64,000 bases of DNA. It comes from Leadbetterella lacunae. GTDB taxonomy: Bacteria; Bacteroidota; Bacteroidia; Cytophagales; Spirosomataceae. Each line of letters opens with the position of its first letter. The stretch's first letter is position 1. Both the position numbers and the translations under genes were made by a program. This document shows, one piece after another, positions 1-8,317 of this stretch. Where the stretch lies: the NCBI RefSeq assembly GCF_042649125.1, contig NZ_JBHRYQ010000001.1, forward strand, positions 2,480,001-2,544,000, read 5' to 3'. The notes beneath the pieces were generated by a model, which saw only the letters and a list, made by a program, of their open reading frames with translations, did not search any database and was not told the DNA's origin.

Positions 1-865
1 TACCCGCAGAGTGGGCAATAGCCAAATAGTGAAGTACTGCGTTTGTAGAACCACCCAAAGCCATAACTAAAGTCAGTGCGTTTTCAAGTGATTTTTTAGT
101 AATGATATCTCTTGGCAAAATCTGCTTTTCTAGAATAACTTTCATAGCTGCCCCTATCGCCACACATTCTGCTACTTTGCCTTCGTGGGTGGCAGGAAAA
201 GATGAACTGTTTGGCAATGTTAAACCCAAAGCCTCGATAGACGATGCCATGGTATTAGCCGTATACATCCCCCCACAAGCACCTTGACCAGGAATAGAGT
301 TTTGAATTACTCCTTTATAGTCTTCTTCAGATATAGTACCTGTTATTTTTTGACCGTATGCCTCAAATGCAGAAACAATATCTAATTTTTTTCCTTTCCA
401 AACTCCCGAACGAACCGTGCCGCCATATACCATGATAGATGGACGATTCACTCTTGCCATGGCCATGATGGCTCCCGGCATATTTTTATCACAACCAACT
501 ACGGTAATTAGGCCGTCGTACCATTGAGCTGAAACTACGTTTTCAATGGAATCTGCAATAACGTCACGGCTTGGCAACGAATAACTCATACCGTCGTTTC
601 CGTTTGTCATACCATCAGAAACCCCGATTGTATGAAAAATCAAACCCACCATATCATTCGCCTGAATCCCTTTTTTAACATGAACCGAAAGTCCATTTAG
701 GTGAATATTACATGGATTCCCTTCGTATCCCGTACTCGCAATTCCGATTTGTGGCTTTTTCAAGTCTTCTTCTGTAAGTCCGATAGCATAAAGCATCGCC
801 TGAGCAGCTGGGTTACTTACTTCTTGGGTGAGGGTTCTACTGAATTTATTGAGTTCGTTTGCCAT
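1..865 (-). CDS. ilvD: dihydroxy-acid dehydratase, N-terminal part (runs off the window)
   Basis: Reading leftward from ATG at 865 the frame stays open to the window edge. The product begins MANELNKFSRTL and carries the IlvD/Edd family signatures: a CNIHLNGL segment, GCDKNMPG, and ACGGMYTANTM, which contribute the Fe-S cluster cysteines. The enzyme dehydrates 2,3-dihydroxy-isovalerate and 2,3-dihydroxy-3-methylvalerate to the 2-keto acids of the valine and isoleucine pathway in the cytoplasm. About 288 residues of a roughly 560-residue family are present, so the C-terminal half lies outside. No other ilv or leu gene is visible upstream, so ilvD is the first gene of its unit here; the rest of the cluster may follow to the left. 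Confidence 0.95.
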   Translation of the reverse strand, partial: MANELNKFSRTLTQEVSNPAAQAMLYAIGLTEEDLKKPQIGIASTGYEGNPCNIHLNGLSVHVKKGIQANDMVGLIFHTIGVSDGMTNGNDGMSYSLPSRDVIADSIENVVSAQWYDGLITVVGCDKNMPGAIMAMARVNRPSIMVYGGTVRSGVWKGKKLDIVSAFEAYGQKITGTISEEDYKGVIQNSIPGQGACGGMYTANTMASSIEALGLTLPNSSSFPATHEGKVAECVAIGAAMKVILEKQILPRDIITKKSLENALTLVMALGGSTNAVLHYLAIAHSAG

Positions 866-1292
866 TAAAATCTACTTTAAAATATTTTTGAACAAAAAAT
901 GAAAATTTCTCTATTAGCGAAATTTCGCTCTATGTTTGTTTTTAACTATACAAATCAAAAAATTTTAATTTAATATTCCAAGAAAAAAGAACGGTATGTA
1001 AGCAGAGTAGATTATTTAAAGCTACATATTGTATTTTTCAAAGAAGAAATCAGGTTAACGTTTAATTTCAAACGTTTCTGACTATACATAAACAAGAATA
1101 CTCGTTTTAAAAAAAGCAAAATATCGATTTCGAATTCCTTTAGTTCAAAATTTTTACTTTAGAAAAAGAGCAACTCACCCTTAATCCAAAAACAAAAAAA
1201 AGCTAAAAAAGCAACTTTCGATTTTTACGAAACTCACTTCTCTAGCTTTTTTTAAAAATTCCTTCCTTTTATAAGGAAAAATATCCCTTCGC
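866..1292. other. intergenic region between ilvD and argG
   Basis: I see no gene in these 427 bases. They are very AT-rich. At 1057-1076 there is an inverted repeat, AACGTTT, six bases, AAACGTT, about 190 bases before the ilvD start. It could be an operator but has no other support. The argG terminator occupies the right side. Confidence 0.5.
1194..1253 (-). terminator. probable argG terminator
   Basis: On the minus strand downstream of the argG stop, an 11-bp arm (1243-1253) pairs with 1195-1205 (AAAAAAAGCTA against TAGCTTTTTTT). A second small hairpin sits inside the loop (TTTCG 1216-1220 with CGAAA 1228-1232). The descending arm ends in a T run on the minus strand. The stem is mostly A-T, so strength is uncertain. 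Confidence 0.5.
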
Positions 1293-2501
1293 TTATTTCT
1301 TATTTTCCTTCTCGGCCAGCTCAGCCACTTTTTGATAAATCATCACTTGATTAGAGGCTATTTTAGAGAAACCTCTCACGTCATCACCTGACCAAGCATT
1401 GTTCATTTCACCATAAGAACCAAATATTGGCGACATCAAATCATACTTAGACTCGATACCTAACAACTGGAAGTTATATGGAGAAAGCGAAACCCTAACA
1501 ATACCCGACACGTGTCCTTGTGTACTTTCAAAAAACTGCTCGATATCTCTTAAAACAGGCTCATTAAATTGACCTTCGTGAAGCAACATGCCGTACCACT
1601 CTGCCATGTTTTGTTTCCAATACTGTTGCCACTTAGACAACACGTGTTTTTCTAGCAAATGGTGAGCTTTTATTATAATCAAAGGTGCTGCAGCCTCAAA
1701 ACCTACACGGCCCTTAATCCCAATAATAGTATCGCCTACGTGAGTATCTCTACCGATACCATAAGGCACCGCCAGCTGATGCAATCGCCTGATGGCATCT
1801 ACCGGGTTTTTAAATCTTTTATTGTTTACAGCTTTTAGCTCTCCTTTTACAAACTCAAGCGTAATTTCAGAAGGCTTCTTTTTGGTAACCGGATTTGGAT
1901 ACGCCTCCTCGGGTAAACTCTCCCATGAATTCAGGGTTTCTTTGCCGCCAATAGAAGTTCCCCAAAGGCCCTGATTGATAGAATAGGTCGATTTATGCCA
2001 TTCTCTCACTACACCTTTTGATTTCAAAAACTCGATTTCAGCCTCTCTCGATAGTTTCAAGTCTCTGATTGGCGTAATAATCTCCGCTTCGGGCACAATT
2101 ATTCTGAACGCCATATCGAATCTTACTTGATCATTTCCGGCACCAGTAGATCCGTGAGCGATAGCATTAGCATTTAGCGACTTCGCATATTCAGCTACTG
2201 CAATGGCCTGAAAAATACGCTCGGCACTTACCGACAATGGATACGTATTATTTTTTAATACATTACCAAAAATCAAATATTTGATACACTCTTTGTAATA
2301 TTTATCTGCAACACGCGACGTAAAATGCGATTTAACACCTAGCTCATACGCTTTCTTTTCAATATCCGCGATTTCTTCGTCTGTAAATCCACCGGTATCA
2401 ACCAAAACAGAGTGAACCTCCATTCCTTTTTCTTCGGTGAGGTATTTTACACAAAATGAGGTATCGAGACCTCCACTGTATGCCAAAACAACTTTTTTCA
2501 T
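1293..2501 (-). CDS. argG: argininosuccinate synthase
   Basis: ArgG joins citrulline and aspartate with ATP cleavage to make argininosuccinate, the penultimate step of arginine synthesis. The 402-residue length matches the family. The N-terminal PP-loop AYSGGLDTS (about residues 7-15) binds ATP, and HGSTGAGNDQVRF (about 116-128) is the second conserved family block. The start at 2501 gives the canonical MKKVVLAYSGG opening. The gene stands alone: argC, argH and others do not flank it, and a terminator follows at once. A TAnnTTTG-like element (TAATTTTG, minus strand, 2542-2535) lies about 35 bases before the start and may be its promoter. Confidence 0.97.
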   Translation of the reverse strand: MKKVVLAYSGGLDTSFCVKYLTEEKGMEVHSVLVDTGGFTDEEIADIEKKAYELGVKSHFTSRVADKYYKECIKYLIFGNVLKNNTYPLSVSAERIFQAIAVAEYAKSLNANAIAHGSTGAGNDQVRFDMAFRIIVPEAEIITPIRDLKLSREAEIEFLKSKGVVREWHKSTYSINQGLWGTSIGGKETLNSWESLPEEAYPNPVTKKKPSEITLEFVKGELKAVNNKRFKNPVDAIRRLHQLAVPYGIGRDTHVGDTIIGIKGRVGFEAAAPLIIIKAHHLLEKHVLSKWQQYWKQNMAEWYGMLLHEGQFNEPVLRDIEQFFESTQGHVSGIVRVSLSPYNFQLLGIESKYDLMSPIFGSYGEMNNAWSGDDVRGFSKIASNQVMIYQKVAELAEKENKK

Positions 2502-2562
2502 TTTAATCTTTGAGGTGTTACAAAAAATTGAGCCACAAAATTAGAACTAATTGCTTTGAAAT

Positions 2563-2610
2563 AGAAAAAAGAAGGCAAACTTTTAGAAAATATCAAAAAG
2601 CAGCCTTCTT
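2563..2610 (-). terminator. terminator of the TonB receptor-glycosyltransferase unit
   Basis: On the minus strand, AAGAAGGC (2610-2603) pairs perfectly with GCCTTCTT (2576-2569) across a loop of about 26 bases and is followed by a run of T. It lies directly after the glycosyltransferase stop. Confidence 0.65.
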
Positions 2611-2635
2611 AGCACTAATATTTTATCCAATTATT

Positions 2636-3376
2636 TTATTTAAAAATGGGGTATTTGGCGAGTCCTTTATTTTGTAGCCAATACTGAATAGAAGTCTTAA
2701 TACAGCCAATTCCGTAAATCATACTTCTTTTGAAGTTTATAGAAGACGCCTCCTCAAAATATTTAGTCGGGCAGGTTATTTCGGCTATTTCGTATCCTTT
2801 ATTGAAGATCTGACAAAGCATTTGATTATCAAAAACGAAGTCGTCAGAGTTTTCTAAAAAATTAATATCCTGGATAACTTTAGCCGAAAAAGCACGGTAT
2901 CCAGTGTGATATTCTGAAAGTTTTTGATTGATTAAAATATTTTGCGTTAGCGTCAGAATCCGATTGAAGAAATATTTATAAAGTGGCATTCCGCCTTTTA
3001 AAGCCCCCTTTCCCAATATTCGAGAAGCTATCACCACAGGAAACAAGCCTTCTGCAATGATACTAACCATAGAGCGGATTAACAATGGAGTATATTGATA
3101 ATCAGGATGTAACATAATCACAATATCTGCCTTAAGCTCCAAGGCTTTCAGGTAGCAGCTCTTCTGATTTCCGCCGTAGCCTTTGTTACTTTGGTGTGCC
3201 ACTATGTGCTTTATACCGATCTTATTGGCCATCTCGATAGTAGAATCCGTACTGGCGTCGTCGACCAAAACTACTTCATCCACCAAATCAAAAGGTATTT
3301 CGTCGTATGTTTTTTTTATAGTCTGAGAGGCATTGTAGGCCGGAAGCACCACTACCACTTTCTGGTTATTATACAT
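2636..3376 (-). CDS. family 2 glycosyltransferase (dolichol-phosphate-sugar synthase-like)
   Basis: This is a GT-A fold glycosyltransferase. It opens with VVVVLPAYNAS and has the acidic VLVDDASTDST block (nucleotide-sugar contact), and LHPDYQY, a DxD-like site about 80 residues further. The region after residue 150 resembles polyprenyl-phosphate sugar transferases that move a nucleotide sugar onto a lipid carrier. No C-terminal membrane domain is seen, so it is the soluble type. I chose the ATG at 3376 because the conserved strand begins only seven residues later; an in-frame start at 3430 would add 18 residues with no family similarity. It follows the TonB receptor gene closely on the same strand, so the two may share a transcript, although their functions do not obviously connect. 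The acceptor is unknown. Confidence 0.85.
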   Translation of the reverse strand: MYNNQKVVVVLPAYNASQTIKKTYDEIPFDLVDEVVLVDDASTDSTIEMANKIGIKHIVAHQSNKGYGGNQKSCYLKALELKADIVIMLHPDYQYTPLLIRSMVSIIAEGLFPVVIASRILGKGALKGGMPLYKYFFNRILTLTQNILINQKLSEYHTGYRAFSAKVIQDINFLENSDDFVFDNQMLCQIFNKGYEIAEITCPTKYFEEASSINFKRSMIYGIGCIKTSIQYWLQNKGLAKYPIFK

Positions 3377-3433
3377 TAGGAATCCTGTTTTTGGGTACGA
3401 ATATACAAATGTTGTACCAAAACAAGACAACTG

Positions 3434-5689
3434 CTACAGTTTTAGCCTAAAACCTAAAAACATCCTACGCCCCTGCAAAGAGGCAAATACGTACGATGGA
3501 TCAAAATTTAGACCGTAAGGATTTTCCTCATTGGCCACAACTCCACCTTCATTATTGTAGGTTACGTTTTTGTTAAAAGGATCCTCGCTTCGGGCGATTA
3601 GGAAAGGCAGATTTTTATACGGCAAAAAATTGAAGATATTTTTCACTCCACCAAACACTTCTAATTTATCCGAAATAAAAGGTTTAGTAAGTTGCAAATT
3701 TTGGACCGACCAAGTAGGCGAAAACTCTGGACGAGGATCTAGCTCATTTTGAGTAGGCAAACGCATTGGCCCAACCAGGTTGCCCGTATAGTCTATTTTG
3801 AGGCCTTTTTTCCCAATTACATAAGAGAGATTCCAAACGCCATTTACCCTTTCAGAAAGCACGGGCCTAACTTTTTGTTCACCATCGCTTATTTTTGAAT
3901 CCAAAAATGTTACCCCAACATTTGCCGTAAATCTTGAATCAGTTGCTAAATCTAAATTCAAACTAAAACCACGTGAATAGGCGTAGCCTTTTAAGTTGGC
4001 ATATATTATTTCGGCAGGATTTACATCGTAATTGGGAATAATTTGATTGAAGAAATGCGTATAAAAAACCGAGGCATCAAAACCCACAAAACCTCTTGAA
4101 AATACAAATTGTTTGTCAAAGTTTAAGTTTACATTCCAACTCTGCTCGGGCTTTAGGGTTTCTTTGACTATAACTTTACGTGCTCCCGATAGTGCCGCGT
4201 GGTCTTCAGAAAAGAGATTCACCACCCGATACCCTCGCCCTATGTTTAACCTTACGGTTTGCTTATCATCTTTAAACTTAAGTGCCAAACGAGGACTCCA
4301 AATAGCCCCATGAACGCTGTTATAGTCAAACCTTATCCCAGCCAAAGCCGTAAAGCCATCGCTCACTCGCCATTGATCTTGCACAAAAACACCAGGCGTA
4401 GACATATAAACAGGTTTATTCTGGTTGTTACTTTCGGTGATAAAAGTATTGTCGTCATACAGGTTTAATCTGAGTGGCGTACCTACCAAAACCTCGTGCG
4501 ATTTGATTTTAAAATACTTTTTGGCCAAAAAATATACGATTTTATCGTCTCCTAAAAACTTGGTGGTGCCGTAAAACGAGTCTTGATTATGGTGAGTATA
4601 AGACAAATCTAAACTCAAATCATTTCCCAAGTCTTGATTGGCAATAAACTCAAACCTTTTTGTGAAAATACTCTCCCCGTATTTTGTCTCTTTTCCTCTA
4701 TCAGACAGCTGCCAGCCCATTTGTCCACCCCACCTGTTTTCATTTAAATATCTAAGAGCTACTTGAGTTTTATGGGTTCGCCCAAAACTAACTTTACTAA
4801 AAAAAGAAGCCCTTTGCTGAAGTGTCAAATCCGTAAAACCATCGATATTTAAATCCTTCGGCTTATTATAATTGAACAAATTAGCTCCCAACAGCACCCC
4901 AACATTGTTTTTAGAATAGCTAATAGCAGCATCTAAATTGGTATCAAACCACGAGGTGGTATTGCTCTCCAAGTATAATCTCGGAGCTTTTTCTGCTTTT
5001 TTAGTGATAATATTTATAAGACCTCCCATGGCTTCAGAACCATAAAGTGTAGAAGACGGCCCCTTCACTATTTCAATCTTATCTACAATTCCCATCGGAA
5101 TTCCAGACAAGCCATACACCGAACCTAAAGCCGAAACGATGGGCATGCCGTCTATCAAAACCAAGGTATACGGCCCTTCAAGGCCATTTATATGAATATC
5201 GCCTGTGCTACAGATATTACAATTGATTTGTGGGCGAACGCCGTTTACATTTTGCAAAGCATCAAAAATACTCGGACTAGGATTTTTCTTAAAAAAAGTA
5301 GCCGACAAAACCTCAATAGGAACAGCACTTTCTGACTTAGAAATAGGCTTTAGTGTACCGCTTACCACCAATTCATCCATTTGCCGAAAACCAGCTTTTA
5401 GTTTTAACTCCACCAAAGTATCACTACTTACCTCTACATCCCCTTCTAGCGTCTGCATAGACACATATGTGACTTTATAGGTATATTTTCCTTTTGTTAA
5501 TGCATTCTTACGAGCCATTCCATCAAAATCTGTCAACAAAGATTTACCCGCCACATACACCACTGCTCCCGGAATAACCTCATCGCTAGCCGCATCTACC
5601 ACCCGTATGGACAACGAAAATTGTGCAAATGAGACCACAAAGACCCCCGAACTTAGAAAAAACAGCAATGCAAGAAAATACTTATTCAT
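3434..5689 (-). CDS. TonB-dependent outer-membrane receptor, likely metal or siderophore uptake
   Basis: The 751-residue product has a signal peptide (cleavage likely after FAQ, about residue 23), a carboxypeptidase-like regulatory domain (about 25-95), a plug domain (about 105-235, with LIDGMPIV and the INIITKK end of the plug), then a 22-strand-type barrel ending in a C-terminal aromatic-rich strand. Such receptors use TonB energy to bring ferric chelates, cobalamin or other scarce ligands across the outer membrane. The plug contains an unusual CNIC motif (C157 and C160). The gene diverges from a DtxR/MntR-type metal regulator with a palindrome in the 107 bases between them, which points to iron or manganese. 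No TonB box or partner SusD is visible. The substrate is an inference from context. Confidence 0.92.
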   Translation of the reverse strand: MNKYFLALLFFLSSGVFVVSFAQFSLSIRVVDAASDEVIPGAVVYVAGKSLLTDFDGMARKNALTKGKYTYKVTYVSMQTLEGDVEVSSDTLVELKLKAGFRQMDELVVSGTLKPISKSESAVPIEVLSATFFKKNPSPSIFDALQNVNGVRPQINCNICSTGDIHINGLEGPYTLVLIDGMPIVSALGSVYGLSGIPMGIVDKIEIVKGPSSTLYGSEAMGGLINIITKKAEKAPRLYLESNTTSWFDTNLDAAISYSKNNVGVLLGANLFNYNKPKDLNIDGFTDLTLQQRASFFSKVSFGRTHKTQVALRYLNENRWGGQMGWQLSDRGKETKYGESIFTKRFEFIANQDLGNDLSLDLSYTHHNQDSFYGTTKFLGDDKIVYFLAKKYFKIKSHEVLVGTPLRLNLYDDNTFITESNNQNKPVYMSTPGVFVQDQWRVSDGFTALAGIRFDYNSVHGAIWSPRLALKFKDDKQTVRLNIGRGYRVVNLFSEDHAALSGARKVIVKETLKPEQSWNVNLNFDKQFVFSRGFVGFDASVFYTHFFNQIIPNYDVNPAEIIYANLKGYAYSRGFSLNLDLATDSRFTANVGVTFLDSKISDGEQKVRPVLSERVNGVWNLSYVIGKKGLKIDYTGNLVGPMRLPTQNELDPRPEFSPTWSVQNLQLTKPFISDKLEVFGGVKNIFNFLPYKNLPFLIARSEDPFNKNVTYNNEGGVVANEENPYGLNFDPSYVFASLQGRRMFLGFRLKL

Positions 5690-5726
5690 CCTCGAAAGTT
5701 AATTATTAGAAATACAAAATTACAAA

Positions 5727-5742
5727 GTTAGATTACTCTAAC
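5727..5742. promoter_or_regulatory. palindrome between TonB receptor and metal regulator, candidate operator
   Basis: GTTAGA, four bases, TCTAAC forms a perfect 6-bp inverted repeat in the divergent intergenic region. DtxR/IdeR boxes are also built on TTAG/CTAA arms, though with different spacing. The position suits control of both genes. Binding is inferred, not shown. Confidence 0.45.
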
Positions 5743-5784
5743 AAAATATTTACATATAATTTAATCAGAAAATCAGACTTTAAT

Positions 5785-5792
5785 TACCTTTG
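5785..5792 (+). promoter_or_regulatory. -7 element of the dtxR-like gene promoter
   Basis: TACCTTTG fits the Bacteroidota TAnnTTTG element and ends only four bases before the ATG at 5797, so transcription would begin at or near the start codon. A clear -33 TTTG is not present. Confidence 0.45.
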
Positions 5793-5796
5793 TAAA

Positions 5797-6453
5797 ATGC
5801 TATCGTTTACTGAAGAAAATTATCTAAAAACTCTCTACCACCTAAGTTTCCATAACACGGAGGTGTCTGTGCATGAACTGAGCCTTAGTTTAGACATAAA
5901 AATGCCTACAGTAAACAGTATGGTAAAAAAACTTGCGGCTAAAGGTTTGGTGGCGTATGAAAAATACAAACCTCTCTCGCTAACCGAAAACGGCAGCAAA
6001 GCGGCAGGGCTTGTCATAAGAAAACACAGACTTACGGAAATATATTTGGTAGAAAAAATGGGATTCGCCTGGGATCAGGTGCATGAAATTGCAGAACAGG
6101 TGGAGCATATTAAGTCTCCTGAGTTTTTTGACAAGATAGCAGAAATATTAAACCACCCAACGGTAGACCCGCACGGATCGCCCATACCTGATAAAAACGG
6201 AAAACTCCCAGAGCTTAACTATATAAAACTCTCGGAGTGTTCAATTGCTCAAAAAGGCGTTTTAGCCTCAGTTGGAAATTCTTCAGATAGTTTCCTAAAA
6301 TTACTTGGTAGTTTGGACCTCAAACTTGGCGACAGCCTTGAAATAGTAGAAGTACAAGACTTTGACAAAAGCATGAAAGTGACAGTCAATCAAAAAACTA
6401 CGTTAAACCTAAGTAGCCTAGTTTGTGAAAACTTACTGATCGTTAAATCTTAA
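5797..6453 (+). CDS. DtxR/MntR-family metal-dependent transcriptional regulator
   Basis: The 218-residue product has the three parts of the iron-dependent repressor family: a winged helix at about 5-60 (LSLDIKMPTVNSMVKKLAAKG is the recognition region), a metal-binding and dimerisation domain at about 62-140 with the typical RKHRLTEIYLVEKMG and HPTVDPHGSPIP blocks, and a FeoA/SH3-like domain at about 145-218. Family members bind Fe(II) or Mn(II) and then repress uptake genes or activate efflux genes. It faces the TonB receptor gene, its likely target. Its 3' end overlaps the convergent lipoprotein gene by 11 bases. Which metal it senses cannot be told from the sequence. Confidence 0.93.
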   Translation: MLSFTEENYLKTLYHLSFHNTEVSVHELSLSLDIKMPTVNSMVKKLAAKGLVAYEKYKPLSLTENGSKAAGLVIRKHRLTEIYLVEKMGFAWDQVHEIAEQVEHIKSPEFFDKIAEILNHPTVDPHGSPIPDKNGKLPELNYIKLSECSIAQKGVLASVGNSSDSFLKLLGSLDLKLGDSLEIVEVQDFDKSMKVTVNQKTTLNLSSLVCENLLIVKS

Positions 6454-6898
6454 CGGCCATAAAAACGGTAGACAATCCGTTAAATTCCGTCACAAGTTTG
6501 AATTTATTACTCGTAACCGAACCAAATTCCACATTTCCGTTCATGAGCGAAATAGATCCGTCAGTTTTTTTAATTAAAACCAAGCCACTCTGAAGCTCGC
6601 TGTCTTTTGTAGCTACTCCATTTGTAGTTTGAGTTAAAACTTGCTCCACATCCATGGTATTATCAGTTTTACTCGTAATTATAAACGACACGTCTAACTT
6701 AGTCTGATTGTCAGTAATAGGCATAGGCACCACTGTGCCCCCGATATCAATAGAAACGGCATTATAAGTACCTTCTACTTGCTGAGCCAAACTCAGCTCT
6801 ACTGTTTCTTTTTTACAAGAAAACTGAAACAATGCCACTGTTAATATCAACAGGAAAGCCGCTTTTCTTTGAATAGATGTCTGAAACATAGTTGGCAT
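6443..6898 (-). CDS. hypothetical lipoprotein
   Basis: The protein starts with a basic, hydrophobic signal ending in a lipobox (ALFQFSC) followed by KKE, so it is a predicted lipoprotein. The mature part, about 125 residues, looks like a beta-rich domain of the lipocalin-like or DUF-type small lipoproteins common in Bacteroidota (EGTYNAVSIDIGG near the front). I place the start at the ATG at 6898 (the one at 6889 is also possible); the longer frame from 6940 adds residues with no signal-peptide character. The last 11 bases overlap the end of the dtxR-like gene on the other strand. Function is not recognised. Confidence 0.75.
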   Translation of the reverse strand: MPTMFQTSIQRKAAFLLILTVALFQFSCKKETVELSLAQQVEGTYNAVSIDIGGTVVPMPITDNQTKLDVSFIITSKTDNTMDVEQVLTQTTNGVATKDSELQSGLVLIKKTDGSISLMNGNVEFGSVTSNKFKLVTEFNGLSTVFMAVKI

Positions 6899-7066
6899 AA
6901 TTTTAGTATTAATGTTATTTATCCAAATAAATAGTATCAAAAAATGTACCGAGTAGCACGTGGCGGAACTTTTTTTTATAAAAAACTTTCAGAATATTTT
7001 GAAAATTCAAAAAGACTATTTTAATTTGGAACTTATTACGTGCGACAGAATATATAAAAACATTTT

Positions 7067-7570
7067 ATGGAATTAAAAGAAGCGAAAGACCGGTTTATCC
7101 ATACTTGGGGCACCCTTGCTACGCAGTGGGGCATAAACAGGACTATGTCGCAAATTCACGCCCTACTATTGTTAGCCACAAAGGCCCTGAATGCCGACGA
7201 GATCATGGAAGAACTCCAGATTTCGAGAGGAAATGTAAACATGAACCTAAGGGATTTAATGAGTTGGGGACTTATTTATAAACAACTATTGCCCGGCGAA
7301 CGAAAAGAATATTTTATTGCTGAAAAAGACATCTGGAAGGTAGCAAGACAAATAGCAAGAGAAAGAAGGAGAAGAGAAATAGCTCCGATATTAGATACCA
7401 TGGAAGAGATCAAAAAGAACCTTCCGGCAGACAATGAAGAAAACAAAGAACTTTTAAAGATAATAGGCGACATCAGCACTGTGGCTGGTTTTGCAGACAA
7501 CACCATAGAAATGGTGATAAAATCTGAAGAAAGCTGGCTCAAAACCAACTTTCTAAAATTATTCAAGTAG
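7067..7570 (+). CDS. GbsR/MarR-family transcriptional regulator
   Basis: The 167-residue product matches the GbsR group of MarR-like winged-helix proteins. The N-terminal segment has the FIHTWGTLATQWGINRT opening typical of the group, then a helix-turn-helix at about 30-85 (LNADEIMEELQISRGNVNMN) and a C-terminal helical region rich in charged residues. Characterised relatives repress glycine-betaine and choline genes, but most Bacteroidota members have unknown targets. It is transcribed alone and followed by a strong terminator. The neighbours give no clue to its regulon. Confidence 0.85.
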   Translation: MELKEAKDRFIHTWGTLATQWGINRTMSQIHALLLLATKALNADEIMEELQISRGNVNMNLRDLMSWGLIYKQLLPGERKEYFIAEKDIWKVARQIARERRRREIAPILDTMEEIKKNLPADNEENKELLKIIGDISTVAGFADNTIEMVIKSEESWLKTNFLKLFK

Positions 7571-7591
7571 TAAATTTTGGGGTTTAGGTAT

Positions 7592-7628
7592 ACTGTATTC
7601 TGCTTTTAGTAGGATACAGTTTTTTTTT
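7592..7628 (+). terminator. terminator of the gbsR-like gene
   Basis: ACTGTATTCT (7592-7601) pairs with AGGATACAGT (7611-7620) with one G-T pair across a 9-base loop, followed by eight T. The T run touches the stop codon of the convergent small gene. Confidence 0.85.
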
Positions 7629-7770
7629 ATTTAGGAATTGCCCGCTCCAATTGCTTCTTTTTATTCCACGGAGCTGTAGTTTGTCTGGCCATGTCGTATA
7701 ATACATAGATAACAATTGCCAAAAACAAGAAAAACACTGCCCTAAATATATTTCGATTCCTTTTATTCAT
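7627..7770 (-). CDS. small single-pass membrane protein, 47 residues
   Basis: ATG at 7770 opens a 47-codon frame ending at TAA 7627-7629. The product has a basic start (MNKRNRN), one membrane helix at about 9-26, and a polar tail reading TTAPWNKKKQLERAIPK. I recall a similar TTAPWNKKK tail in small Bacteroidota membrane proteins, so I think it is real; this needs a search. Its first 8 bases overlap the end of the sixA-like gene (ATGAATAA arrangement), which suggests translational coupling. The function is unknown. It is short enough to be missed by ordinary gene calling. Confidence 0.7.
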   Translation of the reverse strand: MNKRNRNIFRAVFFLFLAIVIYVLYDMARQTTAPWNKKKQLERAIPK

Positions 7771-8278
7771 TTTCAAAAAGTTTTTTAACGTCTAACCTAC
7801 TTATAAAATCTGCTGATTTTTGAGAAACCTCTGCCCAATTAAGATTTTCAAATCTAAAATGAATAAGCGTTCCTTTTTTCATACTACCTCCCACATCTTT
7901 GGTACACAAATATTCAGCAAAAAACGTAATATCAGGATTATGCCCAACCAATGCAACTGAATGAACCTCCTCCGAAAGACTATTAACTAAAGCCAAATAA
8001 CCTCTTGGTCCACCTCCATAGAGGGTTTCATTAGCCTTAACTGCTTCATCGTTAAGTTTCATTTGTTCGAAAACCAATGTGGCAGTCTTGAGGGTTCTCG
8101 CAGCTGGACTGCAATGAACCTCCTGCGGCACCAAACCTTTGTCTGCCATATATTTCCCAAGCCTTGCAGACTGCATTACCCCTTTGGAAGTTAACTCGCG
8201 GTCAAAATCACGCAACATTGCAGAATTACCCGCATCTTCGGCGGTAGCGTGTCTTATTAAATATAAATCTTTGACCAT
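7763..8278 (-). CDS. SixA-like histidine phosphatase
   Basis: The 171-residue product belongs to the histidine phosphatase (phosphoglycerate mutase-like) superfamily. It has the LIRHATAE motif with the phospho-acceptor His at residue 10, a CSPAARTLKTA block that carries the second arginine, and a late VGHNPD motif with the second catalytic His. The short, single-domain form is like SixA, which removes phosphate from phosphohistidine on HPt domains or PTS proteins. No phosphorelay gene is adjacent, so the target is unknown. The downstream 47-codon gene overlaps its stop. Confidence 0.88.
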   Translation of the reverse strand: MVKDLYLIRHATAEDAGNSAMLRDFDRELTSKGVMQSARLGKYMADKGLVPQEVHCSPAARTLKTATLVFEQMKLNDEAVKANETLYGGGPRGYLALVNSLSEEVHSVALVGHNPDITFFAEYLCTKDVGGSMKKGTLIHFRFENLNWAEVSQKSADFISRLDVKKLFENE

Positions 8279-8317
8279 AATTATGCTTTATTATCCATTA
8301 AATTTTCGAAAAGTACA

